A stretch of DNA of 64,000 nt from Alphaproteobacteria bacterium (lineage in GTDB: Bacteria; Pseudomonadota; Alphaproteobacteria; Acetobacterales; Acetobacteraceae), in contig JAPLOI010000004.1 in the NCBI GenBank assembly GCA_026400815.1, forward strand, positions 62,001 through 126,000. The letters are read 5' to 3'. Position numbers and translations under genes: made by a program. The notes beneath the pieces are model-generated. The model was not told the origin of the DNA. It did not search any database and worked only from the letters and a program-made list of their open reading frames with translations. Position 1 is the stretch's first letter, and each line of letters starts with the position of its first letter. This document shows, one piece after another, positions 26,620 to 35,870 of this stretch.

Positions 26620-27576
26620 ATGCGGGCTTATGTGATTCGCCGTCTCCTGGCGCTCATTCCGACTCTGTTTTTCGCCAGTGTCATCGTCTTTTCGACCGTG
26701 CGTCTCATCCCGGGCGACATCATCGACATGATGATCGCCCAGAACGACATCGCCGCAGACAAGACCTCACGCGAGCAGCTGGAACAGGCGCTCGGCCTCG
26801 ATCAGCCCATGTACATCCAGTATTTCCGCTGGATGGGCGGCATTCTGCTGCGCGGCGATTTCGGCTCCTCGCTGTGGCAGGAACAGTCGGTGATCGGCGA
26901 AATCATGGAGCGCCTGCCCACCACCTTCCAGCTGGGCACGATGGCGCTGCTGGTTGCGCTGGTCGTGGCGATTCCTGTGGGGGTGTGGTCGGCGATCCGG
27001 CAGGACACCTGGGGCGATTATCTCGGACGGTCCTTCTCCATCCTGATGCTCGCGGTGCCCAGCTTCTGGCTTGGCACGATCGTGATGGTGTTTCCCGCCA
27101 TCTGGTGGGGCATTTCGCCCGAGGTGAAGTTCGTGCCCTTCTGGCAGGATCCCGTTGGGAACATGCTGCAGCTTTCGTTGCCGGCGCTGATCCTGGGAAC
27201 CTCGCTCTCGGCGATCTCCATGCGCATGACGCGCACGATGATGCTGGAGGTGCTGCGGCAAGACTATGTTCGCACCGCCTGGGCCAAGGGCATGGGGGAG
27301 CGCACCGTGGTGGTGCGCCATGCGCTGCGCAACGCGTTGATCCCCGTTGTTACCCTGATTGGCCTGCAGGCGCCGATCCTGATCGGCGGCACCGTGATCA
27401 TGGAGCAGATCTTCGTGATCCCCGGCATGGGCCTGATGCTGCTGGAGGCCGTCAGCCGGCGCGACTACCCGATCATCACCGGCGTGTTCCTCATCGTTGG
27501 CGTGGCCGTGGTGCTGATCAACCTGCTGGTGGATCTCAGCTACGGCCTGCTTGATCCCAAGGTGAGGTACCGCTGA
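26620..27576 (+). CDS. ABC importer B: DppB-type permease
   Basis: A 318-residue permease. It opens with MRAYVIRRLLALIPTLFFAS (first helix), then PGDIIDMMI, and has the cytoplasmic loop QDYVRTAWAKGMGERTVVVRHALRNA typical of the family. ATG 26620 is preferred over GTG 26578 because AAGGAAA lies upstream and the first helix then begins at the N-terminus. Unlike systems A and E, the permeases precede the SBPs here. The stop overlaps the next start (TGATG). Confidence 0.9.
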   Translation: MRAYVIRRLLALIPTLFFASVIVFSTVRLIPGDIIDMMIAQNDIAADKTSREQLEQALGLDQPMYIQYFRWMGGILLRGDFGSSLWQEQSVIGEIMERLPTTFQLGTMALLVALVVAIPVGVWSAIRQDTWGDYLGRSFSILMLAVPSFWLGTIVMVFPAIWWGISPEVKFVPFWQDPVGNMLQLSLPALILGTSLSAISMRMTRTMMLEVLRQDYVRTAWAKGMGERTVVVRHALRNALIPVVTLIGLQAPILIGGTVIMEQIFVIPGMGLMLLEAVSRRDYPIITGVFLIVGVAVVLINLLVDLSYGLLDPKVRYR

Positions 27577-28475
27577 TGTCCGTCACCGCCGCACCGGCCG
27601 AGACCTCCGCCGCCCCTTCGCCGCGTGGGCCGATGGCCAACTTCTTCATCCGTCTCGTCCGCGACAAGCCGCTGGGCGCGATCGGGGCGGTGATCTTCCT
27701 GCTGTTCCTGATCTGCGGCGTCTTTGCCGATGTTCTGGCCCCGTATGGGATCAACCAGATCAGCCCGGTGAACCGGCTGAAGCCGCCTTCGGCACGGTTC
27801 TGGCTGGGGACGGACCATCTGGGCCGCGACATGCTGTCGCGCATCCTTTATGGCGCCCAGCTTTCGGTGATTATCGGCTTTGCCGCCGCCACGCTGGCCA
27901 CGATCATCTCGGTGGTGATCGGCATCGTCACCGGCTATCTCGGCGGCAAGGTGGACCTGATTGTCCAGCGCGTTGTCGATGCCTGGATGAGCTTTCCGGA
28001 GCTGATCATCCTGATCGTGGTCGTCTCGGTGCTTGGCCCGGGCATGATCCAGGTGATCTTCGTGCTCGGGCTCACCTTCGGGATCGGCGGCAGCCGCATC
28101 ATTCGCGGCGCCGTGGTTTCGGTGCGTGAGCAGATGTATGTGCATTCCGCCCAATCGATGGGCGCCAGCACCCCCCGCATCCTGCTGCAGCACATCCTGC
28201 CCAACGTGCTGCCCCCGATCATCGTGCTGTTCACCACCCGTGTGGGTGCCGTAATCCTGGTTGAATCCGGGCTCAGCTTCCTGGGCTTTGGTGTGCCGCC
28301 GCCCGCGCCGACCTGGGGCGGCATGCTCAGCGGCACGGGCCGTACTTACATGTACATGGCGCCGTGGCTGGCGCTGGCGCCTGGGCTGTGCCTCACGTTG
28401 GTGGTGTACGGCATCAACGTGCTGGGCGATGCGATGCGTGACCTGCTGGACCCGCGGATGCGAGGCAGCCGGTGA
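27576..28475 (+). CDS. ABC importer B: DppC-type permease
   Basis: A 299-residue permease. It has an N-terminal tail, a first helix (LGAIGAVIFLLFLICGVFADV), the hallmark WLGTDHLGRDMLSRILYG, and EAA-like loop YVHSAQSMGASTPRIL. It is coupled to the upstream permease by overlapping stop and start, and its stop overlaps a possible GTG start of the following SBP. Substrate is not readable. Confidence 0.9.
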   Translation: MSVTAAPAETSAAPSPRGPMANFFIRLVRDKPLGAIGAVIFLLFLICGVFADVLAPYGINQISPVNRLKPPSARFWLGTDHLGRDMLSRILYGAQLSVIIGFAAATLATIISVVIGIVTGYLGGKVDLIVQRVVDAWMSFPELIILIVVVSVLGPGMIQVIFVLGLTFGIGGSRIIRGAVVSVREQMYVHSAQSMGASTPRILLQHILPNVLPPIIVLFTTRVGAVILVESGLSFLGFGVPPPAPTWGGMLSGTGRTYMYMAPWLALAPGLCLTLVVYGINVLGDAMRDLLDPRMRGSR

Positions 28476-28492
28476 AGAATGGAGTGGCGAGG

Positions 28493-30172
28493 ATGCGTTT
28501 CCCCCTGCTTGGCGCGGCACTGCTTGCCACCACCATGCTGGCCGCGCCGGCTGCCGCCCAGAAGCCGCAATATGGCGGCAACCTGGAAGTTGGCACGGTC
28601 AACGTGACCATCTCCGCCCTGTCCTTCGACCCGCAGGACTTCGCCTGGAAGCTCAACCACGACAACCTGCACTACGAGACGCTGTTCTCCGGCGACCTCG
28701 ACAAGTCCATCCGCCGCGGCGGGAAATACAGCTTCCGGCCGGATGCCTGGCTGCCCTCTGATGCCGTGCGTGGCGAATTGGCGGAAAGCTGGCAGTGGCA
28801 GGACAATCCGCTGGCCGTGGTGGTGAAACTGCGGAAGGGGATCATGTGGCCCGCCAAGGCCGGCGTGATGGACAGCCGCGAGTTCACGGCGGATGACGTG
28901 GTGTTCAGCTTCAACCGCCAGAACGCCTCCCCCAAGAAGATCCCTGGCTATTTCGACCATGTGGAGAAGGTGGAGGCGACGGATCGCCACACCGTTACCT
29001 TCTACATGAAGGAATTCAATGCCGAGTGGGACTACCGCTATGGCTGGGGCTACTACTCCCAGGTCATCCCGCCGGAACTTGCCAAGGCAGGCGCCGGGAA
29101 CTGGAGGAACGCGGTCGGCACCGGCCCCTTCCAGCTGAGCGACTATGTGCAGGGCAACTCCCAGGTCTATAGCAAGAACCCGATGTACTGGGACAGCGAC
29201 ACGATCGACGGTGAGAAATTCAAGCTGCCCTTCGTCGACAAGGTGACCTACCGCATCATCCGCGACGAGGCGACGCAGCACAGCGCGTTGCGCACCGGGA
29301 AGCTGGATATCCTGGAGGCGATCCGCTGGCAGGCGGTGGACAGCCTCAAGAAATCGGCGCCGCAGCTGAAATGGGCCAAGTGGCTGGCGATGTCCGGCAC
29401 CTACCTCTCCATGCGCACGGATACCAAGCCGTTCGACGATATCCGCGTGCGCCGCGCTCTCAATCTCGCGGTGAACAAGCAGGAGATCGTGAAGGAATAC
29501 TACGGCGGCAACGCCGAGCTGTTCGCCTACCCGCAGCACCCCGAATATGTCGGTTACTTCGAGCCGCTCGAAAGCATGCCCGACAGCATCAAGGAGCTGT
29601 TCACCTACAACCCGACGAAGGCCAAGCAGTTGCTGCGCGAGGCCGGCTACCCCAACGGCTTCACCTTCAAGACCCAGGTCTGCTCCTGCTCGCCTGACCA
29701 CATGGACCTGCTGCCGCTGATTGCAGGCTATCTCGAACAGATCGGCGTGAAGATCGAAATCCAGCCAATGGAGTACGGCGCGTTCCTCTCGGCGATGACG
29801 ACCCAGAAGCATGCCGCCGGCTACTTCATGAACAACGGCCATACCAACCCGACCACCTCGATCCGCAAGAGCTTCACGCCCGGGCAGATCTGGGGCCCGT
29901 CGATGTGGTTCAGCGACGGATATACGGCGCGCGTGGCGGAGATGTACCGCACCCGTGACGAGGCGACTCGCCAGAAGATGATCCGGGAACTGACGCGCGA
30001 GGCGATCGACGCGGCGCCCTATATCTGGCTGCCCACGCCCTACGTGTTCAGCGCCTGGTGGCCCTGGGTGAAGAACTACGACGGTGAACTGCGCGTCGGC
30101 GCGGTGAAGCCGGGCCCTGTTTATGCGCGCATCTGGATCGACCAGGATCTGAAGAAGCGCATGGGCCACTAG
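28493..30172 (+). CDS. ABC importer B: family 5 solute-binding protein, copy 1
   Basis: A 559-residue binding protein with a Sec leader (MRFPLLGAALLATTMLAAPAAAQ) and mature start near QKPQYGGNLEVG. ATG 28493 is preferred because it matches the leader of the tandem copy and has GGAG upstream; GTG 28472 (overlapping the permease stop) is the alternative. It shares long near-identical blocks with the next gene, for example DTKPFDDIRVRRALN and VCSCSPD. The two Cys in CSCSP could form a disulfide. Clear tandem duplicate. Confidence 0.9.
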   Translation: MRFPLLGAALLATTMLAAPAAAQKPQYGGNLEVGTVNVTISALSFDPQDFAWKLNHDNLHYETLFSGDLDKSIRRGGKYSFRPDAWLPSDAVRGELAESWQWQDNPLAVVVKLRKGIMWPAKAGVMDSREFTADDVVFSFNRQNASPKKIPGYFDHVEKVEATDRHTVTFYMKEFNAEWDYRYGWGYYSQVIPPELAKAGAGNWRNAVGTGPFQLSDYVQGNSQVYSKNPMYWDSDTIDGEKFKLPFVDKVTYRIIRDEATQHSALRTGKLDILEAIRWQAVDSLKKSAPQLKWAKWLAMSGTYLSMRTDTKPFDDIRVRRALNLAVNKQEIVKEYYGGNAELFAYPQHPEYVGYFEPLESMPDSIKELFTYNPTKAKQLLREAGYPNGFTFKTQVCSCSPDHMDLLPLIAGYLEQIGVKIEIQPMEYGAFLSAMTTQKHAAGYFMNNGHTNPTTSIRKSFTPGQIWGPSMWFSDGYTARVAEMYRTRDEATRQKMIRELTREAIDAAPYIWLPTPYVFSAWWPWVKNYDGELRVGAVKPGPVYARIWIDQDLKKRMGH

Positions 30173-30227
30173 GCCTGCACATCCCCACAGAGCCACAACG
30201 GCCAGGGGCAACGAGAGGGAGGGTTTG

Positions 30228-31919
30228 ATGCGATACGGACGGATACTCGGGGGGCTGCTGGCTGGCGCTGCCGCCACAGCCTTGCTGAGCGGGACGGCTG
30301 CGGCGCAGAAGCCGCAATACGGCGGCACCCTGGAAATCGGCACGGTCAGCACCACGATCTCGGCGCTGTCCTGGGACCCCGCCGACTACGCCTGGAAGAC
30401 CAATCACGACAACCTGCACTATGAGACGCTGTTCGCCGGCGACCTCGACAAATCCGTGCGTCGGGGCGGCAAGTACAACTTCAAACCCGATGCCTGGCTG
30501 CCGGAAACCGCGCTGCGGGGTGAGTTGGCCGAGAGCTGGGGGTGGAAGGAAAACCCGCTGCGCATGGAGATCAAGCTGCGCAAGGGGGTGATGTGGCCCG
30601 CCAAGGCCGGCGTGATGGACAGCCGTGAATTCGTGGCCGACGACGTGGTGTACACCTTCAAGCGCCAGGTCAGCAGCCCGAAGGCGTTCAAGGACTACTA
30701 CTACTACGTGGACAAGGTGGAAGCGACCGACCGCCACACCGTGACCTTCTTCATGAAGGAATTCAATGCGGATTGGGACTACCGCTTCGGCTGGGGCTAC
30801 TACTCCGCGATCTATCCCGAAGAAGTTGTGAAGGCCGGCATCGGCAACTGGAAGAATGCCTCCGGCACCGGGCCATTCCAGCTCACGGACTACGTCCAGG
30901 GCAATTCGCAGGTCTACTCGAAGAATCCGGTCTATTGGGACACGGACACGATCGGCGGTGAGAAATACAAGCTGCCGTTTGTCGACCGCGTGACCTACCG
31001 CATCATGCGCGACGAGGCGACGCAGCACAGCGCGCTGCGCACCGGCAAGCTGGACATTCTTGAGACGATCCGCTGGCAGGCGGTCGATAGCCTCAAGAAG
31101 TCGGCGCCGCAGCTGCAATGGGCGAAGTGGCTGAACTATTCGGGCGTCTATCTCTCGATGCGCACGGACACCAAGCCGTTCGACGATATCCGGGTGCGCC
31201 GGGCGCTGAACATGGCCGTGAACAAGCAGGAGATCGTGAAGGAATACTACGGCGGCAACGCCGAGCTCTTCGCCTATCCGCAGCACCCCGACTACATCGG
31301 CTATTTCGAGCCGCTGGAGAGCATGCCGGCTTCGGTGAAGGAGCTGTTCACCTACAACCCCGCCAAGGCGAAGCAATTGCTGCGGGAGGCCGGCTATCCC
31401 AACGGCTTCACCTTCAAGACCCAGGTCTGCTCCTGCTCGCCGGACAACATGGACCTGCTGCCACTGGTGGCCGGCTATCTCGAACAGATCGGCGTGAAGA
31501 TCGAGATCCAGCCGATGGAGTACGGCGCCTTCCTGTCGGCGATGACGACGCAGAAGCACACCGCCGGCTACTTCATGTCCAACGGCCACACCAACCCCAC
31601 GCGTTCGCTGCACAAGAACTTCACGCCCGGGCAGCTTTGGGGACCGTCGATGCTGTACTCGGACGAGTACACCGCGAAGATGGACAAGGTGTTCGCCACG
31701 CGTGACGAAAGCGAGCGCCAGAAGATCATCCGCGAAATGACGCGGGAGATCGTCGACAAGGCGCCGTATCTGTGGCTGCCGGTGCCCTACCTGTACAGCG
31801 CCTGGTGGCCGTGGGTGAAGAACTACGACGGCGAGCTGCGTGTTGGCGCCGTGAAGCCCGGGCCGGTCTACGCGCGGATCTGGGTCGACCAGGAACTCAA
31901 GAAGAAGATGGGGTACTGA
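30228..31919 (+). CDS. ABC importer B: family 5 solute-binding protein, copy 2
   Basis: A 563-residue binding protein, a tandem paralog of the preceding SBP, with Sec leader MRYGRILGGLLAGAAATALLS and mature QKPQYGGTLEIG. Much of the sequence is the same as copy 1 and the DNA is also similar, so the duplication is fairly recent. ATG 30228 is chosen over the adjacent TTG 30225 because of AGGGAGGG upstream. The two receptors presumably feed one pore and may differ in ligand range. Confidence 0.9.
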   Translation: MRYGRILGGLLAGAAATALLSGTAAAQKPQYGGTLEIGTVSTTISALSWDPADYAWKTNHDNLHYETLFAGDLDKSVRRGGKYNFKPDAWLPETALRGELAESWGWKENPLRMEIKLRKGVMWPAKAGVMDSREFVADDVVYTFKRQVSSPKAFKDYYYYVDKVEATDRHTVTFFMKEFNADWDYRFGWGYYSAIYPEEVVKAGIGNWKNASGTGPFQLTDYVQGNSQVYSKNPVYWDTDTIGGEKYKLPFVDRVTYRIMRDEATQHSALRTGKLDILETIRWQAVDSLKKSAPQLQWAKWLNYSGVYLSMRTDTKPFDDIRVRRALNMAVNKQEIVKEYYGGNAELFAYPQHPDYIGYFEPLESMPASVKELFTYNPAKAKQLLREAGYPNGFTFKTQVCSCSPDNMDLLPLVAGYLEQIGVKIEIQPMEYGAFLSAMTTQKHTAGYFMSNGHTNPTRSLHKNFTPGQLWGPSMLYSDEYTAKMDKVFATRDESERQKIIREMTREIVDKAPYLWLPVPYLYSAWWPWVKNYDGELRVGAVKPGPVYARIWVDQELKKKMGY

Positions 31920-32912
31920 GTGGCAAAGCTCCTGGAAGTCCGCAACCTCACCACCCGCTTCCGCACGGAACGCGGGGCGGTGATGGCGGTGGACGACGTG
32001 TCGTTCGAGGTCGATGCCGGCGAAACGCTGGCCATCGTGGGCGAGAGCGGATCGGGCAAGAGCGTGACCGCGCTCTCGCTCATGCGCCTTATCCCCAATC
32101 CACCGGGCGAGATCGTGGCAGGCAGCATCCTGTTCGAGGGACAGGATCTGCTGAAGCTGTCCGATGCCGAGATGCAGGCGGTGCGCGGTGACCGCATCGC
32201 CATGATCTTCCAGGAGCCGATGACCTCGCTGAACCCGTCGCTGACGGTCGGTCTCCAGGTGGGTGAACCGGTGCAGCTGCACCGCGGCGCCTCCTGGAAG
32301 GCTGCCTTCGCCAAGGCGGGCGAGTTGCTGTCACGCGTGCGCATTCCGGATGCGAAGGCGCGCGTGGACGCCTATCCGCACCAGTTTTCCGGCGGCATGC
32401 GCCAGCGCGCGATGATCGCGATGGCGCTGGCCTGCCAGCCGAAGCTGATCATCGCCGATGAGCCGACCACCGCGCTTGATGTGACCGTTCAGTCCCAGAT
32501 CCTGTCGCTGCTCAAGGAGCTTACGCGCGAAACCGGGGCGGCGCTGATCCTGATCACCCACGACCTCGGCGTGGTAGCACGCTACGCGGATCGGGTGAGC
32601 GTGATGTATGCCGGCCGCGTGGTGGAAACCGGCACGGCACGGGAAATCTACAAGAAGCCGCAGCACCCCTACACGCGCGGGCTTATGGCCTGCGTGCCGC
32701 GGCTGGATGGGGCGCTGGGTGACCGTTTGGTGCCGATCGAGGGCGCGCCGCCTGATCTCACGCGGCTGCCGCCGGGGTGTGCTTTCGCACCGCGCTGCTC
32801 CGTTGCTGAGCCGGGCTGCCTGACCGCACGGCCGGTTTTGGAAGATGTGGGGGGCGGGCACCGCAAGGCCTGCTTCGTGGCTGTGGACTCCGGGGTGCCC
32901 GTGCATGCTTGA
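31920..32912 (+). CDS. ABC importer B: DppD-type ATPase
   Basis: A 330-residue ATPase with [21 protein letters not shown], signature [23 protein letters not shown] and ITHDLGV, all intact. The C-terminus has the oligopeptide-transporter extension ([15 protein letters not shown]), which can carry a Cys-linked cluster in relatives. The GTG start directly follows the SBP stop. It overlaps the next ATPase start by 8 nt. Confidence 0.9.
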   Translation: MAKLLEVRNLTTRFRTERGAVMAVDDVSFEVDAGETLAIVGESGSGKSVTALSLMRLIPNPPGEIVAGSILFEGQDLLKLSDAEMQAVRGDRIAMIFQEPMTSLNPSLTVGLQVGEPVQLHRGASWKAAFAKAGELLSRVRIPDAKARVDAYPHQFSGGMRQRAMIAMALACQPKLIIADEPTTALDVTVQSQILSLLKELTRETGAALILITHDLGVVARYADRVSVMYAGRVVETGTAREIYKKPQHPYTRGLMACVPRLDGALGDRLVPIEGAPPDLTRLPPGCAFAPRCSVAEPGCLTARPVLEDVGGGHRKACFVAVDSGVPVHA

Positions 32913-33900
32913 CGCAAACGTGGCCGATGCGCCCCTGTTGGTGGTGGAGGACCTGAAGGTCCACTTCCCCGTGATGGCCGGGACATTGTTCCAGAAGCAG
33001 GTGGCTTCGGTGAAGGCGGTGGATGGCGTTTCGTTCACGCTGAAGCGTGGCGAGACTTTGGGCCTGGTCGGCGAGAGCGGCTGCGGCAAATCCACCACCG
33101 GCCTTGCCATCCTGCGCATGCTGGACATCACCGGCGGGCGCGTGGTGTTCGATGGCCAGGACATCACCCGGCACGACCGGGCCGCAATGCGGCCGATCCG
33201 CAAGCGCATGCAGATGGTCTATCAGGACCCGTTCGGCTCCCTTAATCCGCGCATGAAGGTCGTGGACCTGATTGCCGAGCCGATGATCGTGCACGACATC
33301 CTGCCCAACTCCGCCGCACGGTCGGACAGGGCGCGGGAACTGCTCGCCCTGGTGGGCCTCCGCCCAGATATGGCGGACCGATACATCCACGAATTCTCAG
33401 GCGGGCAGCGGCAGCGCATCGGGGTGGCGCGCGCGCTGGCCATGTCCCCGGAATTGCTGATCTGCGACGAGCCGGTCTCGGCGCTGGACGTGTCGATCCA
33501 GGCGCAGATCGTGAACCTGTTCCAGGACCTGCAGCAGAGCCTGGGCCTGACCTATGTCTTCGTGGCGCACGACCTCGCCGTGGTGCGCCATATCAGCGAC
33601 CGGATTGCGGTGATGTATCTGGGCCGGATCGTGGAAATCGCCGACCGCGAGACGCTCTACAAGCGCCCGCAACACCCCTACACGCAGGCCTTGCTGGCCG
33701 CGGTGCCGATCCCCGACCCGGAGATCGAGGCCAATCGGCCGCAGGTGGCAGTGACAGGCGAGGTGCCCAGCGCCCTGCGCCCGCCGCCTGGCTGCCGGTT
33801 CCACACGCGCTGCCCCCGGGCCACCGATGTGTGCCGAGTGGACGAGCCCGCTTTGCGCGACCTCGGTGGCGGGCAGATGGTTTCGTGCCACCACGCCTGA
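32905..33900 (+). CDS. ABC importer B: DppF-type ATPase
   Basis: A 331-residue ATPase with GESGCGKST, VYQDPFGSLNPRM, FSGGQRQRIGVA, LLICDEPVSALD and VAHDLAV, intact, plus the C-terminal GCRFHTRCPRATDVC extension. ATG 32905 lies in the last codons of the preceding gene. It is the last gene of operon B and is convergent with operon C, 21 nt away; no clear terminator is seen in that gap. Confidence 0.9.
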   Translation: MLDANVADAPLLVVEDLKVHFPVMAGTLFQKQVASVKAVDGVSFTLKRGETLGLVGESGCGKSTTGLAILRMLDITGGRVVFDGQDITRHDRAAMRPIRKRMQMVYQDPFGSLNPRMKVVDLIAEPMIVHDILPNSAARSDRARELLALVGLRPDMADRYIHEFSGGQRQRIGVARALAMSPELLICDEPVSALDVSIQAQIVNLFQDLQQSLGLTYVFVAHDLAVVRHISDRIAVMYLGRIVEIADRETLYKRPQHPYTQALLAAVPIPDPEIEANRPQVAVTGEVPSALRPPPGCRFHTRCPRATDVCRVDEPALRDLGGGQMVSCHHA

Positions 33901-33921
33901 AGCAGGCGCCGGCCGGATAGC

Positions 33922-34911
33922 TCAGCGCGACAAGGGAATCCGGCTGGTTCCCTCAAGCACGCGCAGGCAGGCCACGCGCCGGTCGGCGCCGACCTGGTTC
34001 GGCGTTGGCGCGCCGCTGCGGCAGCGGCTTTCGGCAATCGGGCACCGCGGTGCGAAGCCGCAGCCGGGGGTGCGATCCTCCGGCTGCGGCGGATCGCCCC
34101 GCAGGCGGATACGGCGGCCACGGCGGCTGGGGTCGGCGGGCAAATGGGCCGACAGCAGCGATTGGGTATAGGGGTGCAACGGATCGCGCAGCAGGTCTGC
34201 GGTGGCCCCCTCCTCCGAGATCTCGCCGAGGTAAAGGACGGCAATGCGATCAGCGACGGACTGCACGGCCGCGATGTCGTTGCTGGTCACCACGATCGCC
34301 ATGCCTTCCTCGCGCAGCCCGGCCAGCAACGCCAGGAAATCGGCCGCAGCGGCCGCATCCAGGTCCCGCGTAGGCTCATCGAGCACGAGCAGGCGCGGGC
34401 GGGTGACCATGGCACGACCGAGGCCGACAAGGTGCAGCCGTCCGGGAGCCAATTCCCCAGGGCGCAACGCCAGTTCAGCCTGGGTCAGGCCCAGCCGCGT
34501 TGCCAACGTGTCCACCGCTGCACGGCGATCCGTGCCGCGCGGGGCGTGCAGCTGCAACGGCTCCTCGATCAGCGCCCGGGCAGACATGCGGGGATTGAGC
34601 ACATCTGCGGGGTCGCTGAACACCATCGTCATGCTGCCGCGCATGCGCCGCAGTCGACGCTCCGGCAGTGTCGTGATGTCGCCACCATCCAGCAGCACGG
34701 AGCCGCCCTCGCAGGCGACCAGGCGAAGGAAACTCCGCGCCAGCGTGCTCTTTCCGGCACCGGATTCGCCCACCACCGCGAGGATCTGACCCTCAGCCAC
34801 CTGGAGATCGATGCGGTTCAGGGCCGTCACGCGGTCTTGGCCGCGGCCGAGCACTACGGAGACGCGGCGAAGCTCGGCCACCACGGCGGCAGTCTTGCCA
34901 GGGTCGCTCAT
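33922..34911 (-). CDS. ABC importer C: DppF-type ATPase with degenerate motifs
   Basis: A 329-residue ATPase of the oligopeptide/dipeptide branch. Walker A GESGAGKST and Walker B LLVLDEPTRDLD are kept. The Q-loop reads VFSDP (Gln lost), the signature region is ELAPGRLHLVGLG and not LSGGQRQR, and the switch position reads TSND where His is expected. The C-terminal GCGFAPRCPIAESRC extension is present. It should bind nucleotide but hydrolysis may be impaired. The start overlaps the upstream ATPase gene by 4 nt (ATGA). Confidence 0.85.
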   Translation of the reverse strand: MSDPGKTAAVVAELRRVSVVLGRGQDRVTALNRIDLQVAEGQILAVVGESGAGKSTLARSFLRLVACEGGSVLLDGGDITTLPERRLRRMRGSMTMVFSDPADVLNPRMSARALIEEPLQLHAPRGTDRRAAVDTLATRLGLTQAELALRPGELAPGRLHLVGLGRAMVTRPRLLVLDEPTRDLDAAAAADFLALLAGLREEGMAIVVTSNDIAAVQSVADRIAVLYLGEISEEGATADLLRDPLHPYTQSLLSAHLPADPSRRGRRIRLRGDPPQPEDRTPGCGFAPRCPIAESRCRSGAPTPNQVGADRRVACLRVLEGTSRIPLSR

Positions 34912-35870
34912 GCTGCGGCGATCCGGGCGAAGTGGCAGCGCGCGGCATGCACGCCCGCACCGACCAAGGGGGGTGCGACCAGGCACCGCTCCGTGGCATC
35001 GGCGCAGCGCGGACGATAGGAACACCCCTGCTCCGGCTCCATCCGCGGGGGCACGATCTGCCGTCCGGCGATACCAAGGCGCTCCGGTGCATCGGAAATC
35101 ATGCTGCGCGTGAAGGGGTGGGCGGGGCGCGCGAAGACCTGCATCACAGGCCCCTGCTCCACCACCTGGCCGGCATACATCACCGCGATATCATCGCAGT
35201 ACTGGGCCACCACCCCCAGGTCGCGCGTGATGATGATGCCGCCGATCCGCCGCCGGCGCAGTTCCAGGTGGAGCAGGTCGAGAATCTGAACCTGGGTGGT
35301 GATGTCCAGCCCGGCCGTTGGCTCGTCGGCGATCAGCAATTGCGGCTCGTTGATCAGGGCCAGGCCGAGGACCACGCGTTGCACGATGCCGGGCGTCAGC
35401 TCATGCGGCCAGGCCTGCGCGCGCAACCGGGGCTCGGGGATGCCCATGGAGGACATGATCGTCTCGGCACGCCAGGCCGCCTCGGCCTTGACGATGGGCC
35501 GGTGGATGCTCTGGGCGCGAACAAGCTGGGCGCCAACGCGCGAATTGGGATCGAGCGTGGCGTGGCCGGATTGCACCACAAACCCGATGCGGGCGCCGCG
35601 CACGCGGGTGAGGTCGGATTCGGACATGCGCAGCAGGTCCTGGCCCTCGAACAACGCCCGTCCTCCGACAAGGCGCGCACTCGGGCGCAGCAGGCCCAGT
35701 ATGGCACTGGCAGCCAGCGACTTTCCGGCAGCATGCTCGCCGACCAGGCCCAGGATCCGCCCCTTCACGATGCGGAAATTGACCCCGGCCAGGGCCGGTT
35801 CGGGCACCGGCTCCCCCTGGGGGCCGGTGACGATGCGATCGACGCGCAGGTCCTGGACATCAAGCAGCAT
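34908..35870 (-). CDS. ABC importer C: DppD-type ATPase with degenerate signature
   Basis: A 320-residue ATPase. Walker A is GEHAAGKSL (GKS kept), the Q-loop VVQSGHATLDP keeps Gln, and Walker B LLIADEPTAGLD is good. The signature region reads ELTPGIVQRVVLG in place of SGGMRQR, and the switch position is ITRD, with Arg for His. The C-terminal GCSYRPRCADATERC extension is present. Start 35870 overlaps the permease stop (TGATG). With the partner ATPase it forms an unusual pair whose composite sites may be catalytically weak. Confidence 0.85.
   Translation of the reverse strand: MLLDVQDLRVDRIVTGPQGEPVPEPALAGVNFRIVKGRILGLVGEHAAGKSLAASAILGLLRPSARLVGGRALFEGQDLLRMSESDLTRVRGARIGFVVQSGHATLDPNSRVGAQLVRAQSIHRPIVKAEAAWRAETIMSSMGIPEPRLRAQAWPHELTPGIVQRVVLGLALINEPQLLIADEPTAGLDITTQVQILDLLHLELRRRRIGGIIITRDLGVVAQYCDDIAVMYAGQVVEQGPVMQVFARPAHPFTRSMISDAPERLGIAGRQIVPPRMEPEQGCSYRPRCADATERCLVAPPLVGAGVHAARCHFARIAAA

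Noticed and set aside
28346-32282. Two long minus-strand open frames across the duplicated SBPs
   Set aside because: They resemble each other only because the sense genes are paralogs; no start site or motif supports them.
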